The notes below the pieces were generated by a model. It was not told where the DNA came from and did no database searches. It was given only the letters and a program-made list of their open reading frames with translations. Below are positions 9,853 to 15,965 of a stretch of DNA of 15,965 nt, piece by piece. The DNA lies in assembly GCA_022385805.1 (NCBI GenBank), contig MU277840.1, positions 1 through 15,965 on the forward strand, in the 5' to 3' direction. Made by a program: the position numbers and the translations under genes. Origin of the DNA: Pilatotrama ljubarskyi (taxonomy: Eukaryota > Basidiomycota > Agaricomycetes > Polyporales > Polyporaceae). How positions within the stretch are numbered: the stretch's first letter is position 1; the number at the start of each line of letters is the position of its first letter.

Positions 9853-9945
9853 GTGCAAGTGAAGACCCGGACTTCCCAGGTCGAACCGCACAACCGTCCT
9901 TCGCCTTCCAGCACTTAGCTCTCCAGCACCTACTTTCTCAACAAG

Positions 9946-10405
9946 ATGATGTTCACTCGCGCCGTCGCTCTTGCCATCTCTGCCATGCCCCTTCTTGCGG
10001 CCGCCACGCCCCTCGAGGCCCGCAACGCAGGCTCGTGCGACACCGGCGCCCTCCAGTGCTGCGACAGTACTGAGACGGTACGTGGCACAATCACATCCGT
10101 GCAACGTGACGGCGCACATCATACTGATGATGTTGGTCCGGCACAGGCTAGTTCTGCCGCTGGCGCTGTCCTCCTCGGCCTCTTGGGGATCGTCATCCAG
10201 GACGTTGACGTCCTCCTGGGAGTCAACTGCTCTCCGATCACCGTCATCGGTGTCGGCACCGGCTCGTCTTGCTCCGCCACCACCGTCTGCTGCGACGACA
10301 ATAGCCACGTATGTTTCGGCCTGCATGTGCTGCTATCATTTGCCAGTGCTGACCTGCTTCCAGGGCGGTCTCGTGTCCATCGGCTGCGTGCCGGTCAACT
10401 TGTAA
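9946..10405 (+). CDS. Class I hydrophobin (copy 2)
   Basis: Three exons: 9946-10077, 10147-10308, 10364-10405, giving 111 aa plus stop. The introns are 69 nt (donor GTACGT, acceptor GCACAG) and 55 nt (donor GTATGT, acceptor TTCCAG), both in phase 0 and at the same places as in copy 1. The signal peptide is [20 protein letters not shown], then TPLEARNAG. The eight cysteines follow the same class I spacing, C-x6-CC-x32-C-x13-C-x5-CC-x12-C-x5-end. By my alignment, 93 of 109 residues equal copy 1, plus a two-residue insertion just before the first cysteine. Exons 2 and 3 are the same length in both copies. The role expected from the family is secretion and self-assembly at air-water or wall surfaces. 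Divergent orientation with similar promoters suggests an inverted duplication and possibly shared control. Confidence 0.95.
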
Positions 10406-12325
10406 CTGAACATGTCGAGAGGAGATGTACAATACGTTTCGGAAAGGACTGTTGCGCGAATGTGAATTAGTACGATGTACAGTGTGCTCTCGTATGGACT
10501 ATATCGTCTTCAACGTATGCCTACTGCTTCAACATCAACGCTAGCCATGGCTGATATTCTGGGTGACCAATTCGCGGACGTGACCATATCACGTGCGTGT
10601 GACTGCGCACGTCAAACTTGCCGACACAACATCATGCTTGTGAGCCTGCAGCGTTCGTCCTACATCAGCATATCAGCGCAAGGCTTTGTAGCAGTCTGGA
10701 GATGTCTATAGACCAGGTAATACGCTACAGTACCCGTCGCATATGATGTACTAGTGCCGGGAACCCATGGACTCTACTAGACCATCGTGGTTTGATGTAG
10801 GATTATGTATATTCCCACGCGATCGCCTGTAGTGTGCTGCATTTTCACTCGGGGGTTTCTGTAGAGCTTTATCGAAGGCCGCGCGGCACTCTGGAGAGCT
10901 TTCTACAGCTGTGTAGGCTGCCGGCCAAGGTCCTGTAGACCGCCGCCCGACATACCACAGACCACGTTCTGGGATGATTCACTCGCAAACACTTGATAGT
11001 AGAGAAGCCTTCAAGTTCGAGTGGTGTTGACGCCTCCAAGTGTGTGCAGTTGAGTATATGGGTAGTAACACTTCATTTATTAGCTCGAAAGAGCAACTAT
11101 ATACCAGCTCAGCTTCGAGACTACTATCGGCAGCGCGGCCGGAGTTAAGAGCCTCCGGAATGGGGTGCCTCATTGACGCATCACGAGCCTCGTCATGCCG
11201 CCATATGACTCATGAGCACTGGCCCCGGGTGTAGGCACCCACTGGCATCTATCAGCACGCGAGAGGTAAGAGAAAGGTAGCAGGGACCAGAGCGTACCTG
11301 TTGCGATGTCGGGCGGGCAAGCGCGAACTGACTCACCTCAGGAAGTCTGTCTCAGGCGCCTGAAGCCTGAGGACGGGTTGTATGCGCGCGTGCACTCAGA
11401 ATCCACTCACAATGTATGTTCTCGACAGGGATTGACCCGTTATAAGTAGTCAGTGACAGACCCGGTGCCGTGGAGGTGGTATTGACTCAGATTTGGGACG
11501 TTGTTGAAGTTGCCGTTCTCTACTAGAGTCCGGAAGAGTAAGGAGATGGGAGGGCGTGCGGTCTGACGAGGCGAGAAGCCGACACGGTCTGCTCTTATAC
11601 GAAGGATGAGTGCAGTGGTCGAGGAAGCCGGCGCGGAGTTGAGTGATTTGACAGCTGTTCACCCAAGATGTCGGAAGGGAACTGTTCCGGACAGACTGGG
11701 ACGTGACGTCAGCTTGAAGGATTGAACTTGAAGCAAGACGTAGTTATGCGAGGTCGTTCATGATGCAGGTGGCCATTCTTGATGTTTCCTCTAGGAGTCG
11801 AAGTGATTCCCAATGGGTTCCAGGAGCGTGCACGTGAACACTACACTAGTTAGTAGCATGATACTTGGTGATCTGGTGCTCGATAAGTTCCCAAATTCGA
11901 GGGATTCAACTGCATAACGCTATAAACTTATCTATACTGATTTCAGATGAGAAGTTTGCATATAGTAGTCTATAGTCCTTGGTATTGCACGACGGAAGAC
12001 CTACAGTAGAAGCAGCCTTCGACGAAGTGCGGTAGCGCTTTACAGACCAGCTATAGTGCTTCATCGCGCACGACGAGCGCCTATCCAGCGCTGCAGCCCT
12101 CATGGTGTTCTGTAGGTGCCTACAAGCAAATGTCCGGTTTGCTGATGTACTGTCCCGTCCCCAGAAGCTGCGGAAGCGCCCGTGCGACCCCAGAAGCTGC
12201 GAATTGCCTGCAGTTCTACCACCTCGCAACGATCTGTGACAAAACATATCTCAGTAGACACTGCTGATCGATAAATACATGTACGTGAAGGATTGGGAAA
12301 ATTTGGCCCCCGTTTGAGTGAGATA
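10406..12325. other. Long intergenic region between hydrophobin and retrotransposon
   Basis: About 1.9 kb. The left end is the 3' flank of hydrophobin copy 2. Only short open frames are present and none has a recognised domain or plausible splice partners. Seen structures are the nested palindrome at 11336-11372, an inverted repeat CCGGAG/CTCCGG at 11139-11158, and a 14-bp direct repeat (ccccagaagctgcg) at 12159 and 12188. The five bases 12321-12325 (agata) would be the target-site copy next to the LTR. Confidence 0.45.
11336..11372. repeat. Nested palindrome
   Basis: A perfect 12-bp palindrome, tcaggcgcctga (11352-11363), is enclosed by the inverted pair cctcagg (11336-11342) and cctgagg (11366-11372). 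The whole could fold into a stem-loop on either strand. No gene start is near enough to assign a role. Confidence 0.45.
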
Positions 12326-12333
12326 TGTTAAAT

Positions 12334-12426
12334 CCTGATATCCGGTCAGCCGGAGCTCTCTCAGCGGGAATGGAACCAGCTATATTGTACCTGATATCCG
12401 GTCAGCCGGAGCTCTCTAGGTACAAT
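12334..12426. repeat. 28-bp hairpin module A, two copies
   Basis: A 28-bp unit occurs at 12334-12361 and 12390-12417 without mismatch. It contains the inverted repeat TCCGG-TCAG-CCGGA. The second copy is enclosed by a further perfect 9-bp inverted pair, attgtacct (12384-12392) and aggtacaat (12418-12426). The first copy runs straight into module B. Both copies lie at the distal end of the copia LTR. Confidence 0.75.
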
Positions 12427-12498
12427 GTGAGTCCATGTACGGTAGCATAGAGTAAGACGGAATACATACCTCAGCGGGAATGGAACCAGCTGAGGTAT
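12360..12498. repeat. 22-bp module B, two copies; the second forms a 10-bp stem hairpin
   Basis: A 22-bp unit occurs at 12360-12381 and 12470-12491 without mismatch. Around the second copy, atacctcagc (12466-12475) and gctgaggtat (12489-12498) pair perfectly over 10 bp with a 13-nt loop. The first copy has lost one side of this stem because module A abuts it. Confidence 0.75.
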
Positions 12499-12594
12499 AA
12501 GGAGAGAGAGGTGCGCGGGTTTAAGTACGGGCGCCTACTGCCACGCGAGGATGCCGGAGCCGAACCGCGGTGCACCGGACACCCGATTCTAACA

Positions 12595-12606
12595 CTCCTC
12601 CTCGAC
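12595..12606 (-). other. Polypurine tract of the copia element
   Basis: On the minus strand GTCGAGGAGGAG stands immediately before the LTR start TGTTAG. A purine run here is where plus-strand DNA synthesis is primed during reverse transcription, and its place fixes the inner LTR border at 12594. Confidence 0.7.
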
Positions 12607-12680
12607 GCGGAATAGGATGAAGGGATGTATCGCGTGGAAATGAGAATGATGGATGGGGGTGTAGGATGAGCGAGACGTGT

Positions 12681-12740
12681 CGTAAGTGATCGTGAAGTAT
12701 CGTAAGTGTCCGTGAAGTATCGTAAGTGTCCGTGAGATAC
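12681..12740. repeat. Three tandem 20-bp units
   Basis: Three head-to-tail units of exactly 20 bp: cgtaagtgatcgtgaagtat, then cgtaagtgtccgtgaagtat, then cgtaagtgtccgtgagatac. They lie in the non-coding stretch between the pol stop and the LTR. Confidence 0.85.
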
Positions 12741-12757
12741 GAGAGCGGGCGTCGGGA

Positions 12758-12805
12758 ACTCCTCCTCAACAACAGGACTCCTCCTCGCCGTCAGGACTCC
12801 TCCTC
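12758..12805 (-). repeat. Three extra copies of the polypurine-tract decamer
   Basis: The decamer GAGGAGGAGT, formed at the true polypurine tract plus the first LTR base (12603-12594), also occurs on the minus strand at 12767-12758, 12786-12777 and 12805-12796. The last two belong to a 19-bp repeat. None of the extra copies is followed by an LTR-like TG start. Confidence 0.7.
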
Positions 12806-12813
12806 GCATGGAA

Positions 12814-15786
12814 TCATCGCAGGCCGAGCCACGCGCGAATGCGAGTGAAGGCGGGGCCTGGGAGAGGTTTGGTGAAGATGTCGGCGATGTTGTCTGCAGA
12901 CGGGACCCAGTGGGGAAGGATTTGATTGGTGTTCGTGTAGTCGCGAATGATATGCCACTTGACAGCGATGTGTTTGGTGCGTGCATGGAAGGAGGGGTCC
13001 TCGCAGAGGTTCTTAGCGCCGTGGTTGTCCATACAGAGGGGAGTCGCAGAGGTTTGCGCGTACCCGAGCGCGTCGAGAACGCCGCGAAGCCAGATAGCCT
13101 CTTTGGAAGCTTCGGAGGCCGCGATATATTCAGCCTCGCAGGACGAGTCGGCGACGGTGGCTTGTTTACGCGCGCTCCAGGAGACCATGCCGGAGCCCAA
13201 AGAGTAGCAGTATCCAGCGATAGAGCGGCGAGTATCAGTGCAGCCGGCGTGATCTGAGTCGGAGTAGCCCAGCAAGAAAGCGGGGCGGTCGCCGCCCAAA
13301 GTGAGCGCGAGATCGCGAGTGCCCTTGAGGTAGCGGACAACACGCTTTGCAGCGTCCCAGTGCTCGCGTCCGTAGCAGTCTAGAAATTGGGAGAGTTGTT
13401 GAACGGCGAATGAGATGTCTGGGCGCGTGCCGACGGCAACGTAGTTCAGGCTGCCGACGAGAGCACGGTAGGGCCAGGAGCGAGCGGCGTCCTTTTCGTC
13501 CGGGGTACTCGGCGAAGAGCGGCGAGTGAGCTTAGTGGTTTCCATGGGCGTGGCGACCGGGTGCGCGTCCGCGAGACTGAACTGAGTGATGATGCGGTCG
13601 ATGAGGGCAGTCTGAGAGATGCGAATGGTGCGATTGGCGCGGTCCCGTTCAATGGCGATACCAATGCAAAATCTCGCCTCGCCGAGGTCGGATATGGTCC
13701 AAGCGCGACGCAGGTCCGCTTTGAAGAGTGCGCCAGCAGCGGGACTGCTCGCGATGGCGAGGAAGTCGTCCACGTGCACGCCAGTGATGACGGTGCCTTC
13801 GGGAGACGTGCGAGAGTAAAGGCAGTATTCGCTGTCGATGCGCGTAAAGCCTGCGGATACGAGGTGAGAGTGCATAGTACGGTTCCACGTACGGCCGCCT
13901 TGAGGCATGCCGTAGAGGCCCTTGTGGAGCTCCCAGACCCAGTCCTCGTGCCCGGGCTCTGCAAAGCCCTGGGGCTGCTCCATGTAGCAGACTTCGTCGT
14001 CTGGAAGGAGACCGTAAAGGAACGCCGTCTTGACGTCGACTTGGAGAAGCTCCCAGTTGAGAGAGGCGGCGAGATGCAGGAGGACCCGGAAAGATTCCAT
14101 GCGCATTGTAGGCGAGGTAGTCCTGTTGTAGTCCTGGCCCCAGATGGCCTCGTAGCCCTTGCAGACCCAGCGCGCTTTGAAGCGGACGGGATTGCCATGC
14201 TCGTCGCGTTTCAAACGGAAGACGGGCTTACCGTGCATGATGCGCCGACCATAGGGGACCGCACGACGAGGGATGAGCTTGTAGATGCCGAGCTCCTTGA
14301 TGGAGGCGAATTCCTCCTTGAGAGCGGTCGTCCACTCCTGCGAAAAGGCGCTCGACAGCGCCTCCTTGAGGGAGGTGGGGTCCCCAGCATAGTCATGATC
14401 GAGTTGGAGGGTCGCGGCGAGAGCATGATCGAGGTCGGACAGCGCGGTGGAATCAGTGGCTGAGCTGGCGGCAGTACGGGCATCACGCTCGGAACGAACG
14501 CGTTCGGAGCTGGCCTTGCATTCCGCGACGGCGCGTTCCAGAGTAGTGATGTAGGGAAGACCTTCGGCTGCTGCGCGGCGCTCAGAGGGAGCGTGAACGT
14601 GACTAGACCTGCGAGGTTCGACATCAGCAGGAGGAACGGTCACGGGATCCTGGGAAACAGGCAACGCGACAGCAGATGAAGCAGACGCCGGAGCGGGAGG
14701 GACGGGAAGGAGGGAAGGAGGGGGCGCAGGGCAGGTGTGCGGCACGGTAGGGGTAAATGGAGGGTCATCAGGCCAGTCCGTAGCTATGGGAGAAGGAGAG
14801 GGATCGTCAACGAGATCGGAAGAGGAAGAGGGAGAGGGAGAGGAGGTAGACGCGGAAGTAGGGGGCGGGGACTCGTGAGATTCGATGAAGGAAACGTGAT
14901 AAGATTCGAGTACACGACAAGTAGGAACGTGATAGCAACGGTAGGTTTTGGAGTTTTGGCCATAGCCGATGAGAACACATTCGAAAGAGCGTGGGCGGAG
15001 CTTGGGATTGTGAGTGTTGATGAGGACGAATGCGCGGCAGCCGATCTCACGAAGATGACGCAGGGACGGGGGATGACCAAACCAGGCCTCGTAAGGCGTA
15101 ACGCCTCGTGGCAAGGACGCGGAGGGCGTACGGTTGGAGAGGTAGCAGGCGGTGACGTAAAATTCGTCCCAGCGGTTCTCGGGGACACCAGCGGATAGAC
15201 GCATAGCGCGCGACTTGCCTAAGAAGGTGCGATGTATACGCTCAGCCTTGCCATTATGGGCAGAGGTGTGTGGAGCGGTGATCTCCCAAGCGACACCGAG
15301 AGTGCGGCAGACGGCCTTGATCTCCTCGGTAAGACACTCCCCCCGGTCCATGACAATCTTGCGCACTGGGCAACCTTCGGCTCGGCGCGCGACGATGAAG
15401 TCGCGGAGAGTGGGCGCGCAATGAGCCTTTGAGGGGACAGGGAAGGTCCATGCATAAGATGAGAAGTCGTCTATGATATCTAGGGGACAGACGTTGCCAG
15501 AGGCCGAAGTCGTACACTGAGTACCCGCCGCATCAAGAAAGAATGTGCCCCCCCGTTCCTTACTCCGTTCCCCCTCCCGCACTGATGGTACTGGCGTGCG
15601 CGTCTGTTTACCGCGGAGGCACGCGTCACACTTGGGAGGAGGGGAGGAAAGGTTAACGGGCGTACCGGAAGCGCGCACGGCTGTAGCGACATTGTACGTC
15701 GCACGATAGTTCGCATGCCCGAGACGACGATGCCAGGTCTCGAGAGTCGGCGTCGAAGCAGAGACCAGAGCGGAGGAGACCTCAGG
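12814..15786 (-). mobile_element. pol: Ty1/copia Pol polyprotein, C-terminal 990 residues (5' end cut by LTR insertion)
   Basis: One uninterrupted frame of 991 codons ending in TGA at 12816-12814, counted here from the break at 15786. In order: GAG-pre-integrase zinc site TWHRRLGH and CDAC (about 17-56); integrase core with Asp85 (FLDAAG), Asp147 (VMDRGE) and Glu182 (NGKAERIHR); a long Ser/Pro-rich linker; reverse transcriptase with VDVKTAFLYG (583 on), YGMPQGG and HVDD (671-674); RNase H with YSDSD (841 on), SSCEAEY, KHIAVKWH and DIFTKPLP. Integrase before reverse transcriptase is the copia order. The product copies element RNA into DNA and inserts it. There is no stop or frameshift over almost 3 kb, so the element was young when hit. 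Two oddities: the Asp-Glu spacing in integrase is one residue short, and the usual YVDD box is HVDD. Gag and protease must lie beyond the right edge, past the inserted LTR. Confidence 0.95.
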
Positions 15787-15965
15787 TGTTGAACTAGGCG
15801 CTTACTAATAGCAGCATAGTCAACCGGTCGCACTTAGTCATAGGTGCTGACACACGGACAATAGAGTTCGTGGGTAGATACTGGATAGTTCTAGCACAGC
15901 CACATGTACAGTAGTATATAAGACCGCTCTGTAGGAGCGGACCTCTAAGTCGCTTTCTTCTCTCA
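15787..15965 (+). repeat. Second LTR (plus orientation) inserted into copia pol; partial
   Basis: At 15787 the pol reading frame stops being protein-like and the plus strand begins TGTTGAACTAGG, a typical copia-type LTR start. A strong TATA box, TATATAAG (15915-15922), and a hairpin CCGCTC-TGTAG-GAGCGG (15924-15940) follow in the same orientation, as in a U3-R promoter. The sequence ends TCTCTCA at the window edge, so I cannot tell whether the LTR is complete, nor whether it is a solo LTR or the 5' LTR of a full element. The 5 bases before it (15782-15786, tcagg) would be the target-site duplication. It shows no similarity to the LTR at 12326 beyond the TGTT start. Confidence 0.75.
15915..15922 (+). 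promoter_or_regulatory. TATA box of the second LTR
   Basis: TATATAAG at 15915-15922 in the LTR that begins at 15787. It would drive transcription rightwards, opposite to the interrupted pol gene. Confidence 0.6.

Larger units (their letters stand above)
12326..12594 (-). repeat. 3' LTR of Ty1/copia element
   Basis: On the minus strand this 269-bp segment begins TGTTAGAATC directly after the purine tract and ends GGATTTAACA. The ends form the inverted pair TGTTA/TAACA expected of copia LTRs. It lies 219 bp past the pol stop, as the 3' LTR should. It carries duplicated hairpin modules (listed separately) and a TTAAA-type promoter candidate near 12520. The matching 5' LTR is outside the window, so the borders cannot be confirmed by comparing LTRs. 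Ends at 12336 or 12392 (both reading TGATATCC on the plus strand) are less likely alternatives. Confidence 0.68.

Noticed and set aside
11906..12247. 113-codon minus-strand open frame in the gene-free region
   Set aside because: Composition looks random, there is no domain, signal peptide or plausible promoter, and I could not join it to other exons.
10406..12325. Possible tRNA or other RNA gene in the long spacer
   Set aside because: I found no sequence like the tRNA B box (GGTTCRANNCC) with a matching acceptor stem on either strand.
12336..12392. Alternative LTR ends at the two TGATATCC sites
   Set aside because: The end at 12326 gives a better inverted match with the other LTR end (TGTTA/TAACA), so it was preferred; the alternatives are not excluded.
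12471..13343. 290-codon minus-strand frame overlapping pol end, leader and LTR
   Set aside because: It is out of frame with pol, runs through tandem repeats and the LTR, and is rich in Ser/Pro/Arg without any motif.
13561..14463. 300-codon open frame on the plus strand inside the pol gene
   Set aside because: It is the antisense shadow of the copia reverse transcriptase frame, which has clear motifs on the minus strand. High GC makes such shadows long.

Overview
The window looks like nuclear DNA of a filamentous basidiomycete, most likely an Agaricomycete such as a polypore. The reasons are genes split by many introns of 52-69 nt with GTATGT/GTACGT-type donors, a pair of class I hydrophobins, a secreted sedolisin protease, and a Ty1/copia retrotransposon. 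The placement is inferred from gene style and was not tested by a database search. There is no bacterial operon structure, and I saw no CRISPR array, rRNA or convincing tRNA.

Layout from left to right. (1) 1-459, minus: the 5' part of a C2-domain protein gene that runs off the left edge (three exons seen). (2) 905-3022, minus: a complete eight-exon gene for a secreted S53 sedolisin/tripeptidyl-peptidase, 567 aa, with the Glu/Asp/Asp/Ser catalytic set intact. (3) 3099-4701: no recognisable gene; it holds an 18-bp perfect palindrome. (4) 4702-6971, minus: a six-exon protein kinase gene, 662 aa in my model, a non-RD kinase (HGD, DLG) behind a long unrecognised N-terminal region. (5) 6972-7984: intergenic, with a thrice-repeated 10-mer on the promoter side of the kinase. 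(6) 7985-8441, minus, and 9946-10405, plus: two paralogous three-exon class I hydrophobin genes in head-to-head orientation, about 85% identical at protein level, with matching promoter blocks. (7) 10406-12325: no gene seen; some palindromic sequence. (8) 12326-15786, minus: the 3' part of a Ty1/copia element (integrase, reverse transcriptase and RNase H in one open frame, then polypurine tract and 3' LTR). (9) 15787-15965, plus: a second, unrelated LTR that cuts into the copia pol frame, i.e. a nested insertion continuing past the right edge.

The four host gene types are not a pathway. Protease and hydrophobins are both secreted products typical of a fungus growing on solid substrate or making aerial structures. 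The right 3.6 kb is a transposon nest. I did not find a clearly new biological system. The most interesting signals are the nested LTR insertion, the divergent hydrophobin pair with shared promoter modules, the duplicated hairpin modules inside the copia LTR, and the integrase with one residue missing from its D-E spacing.
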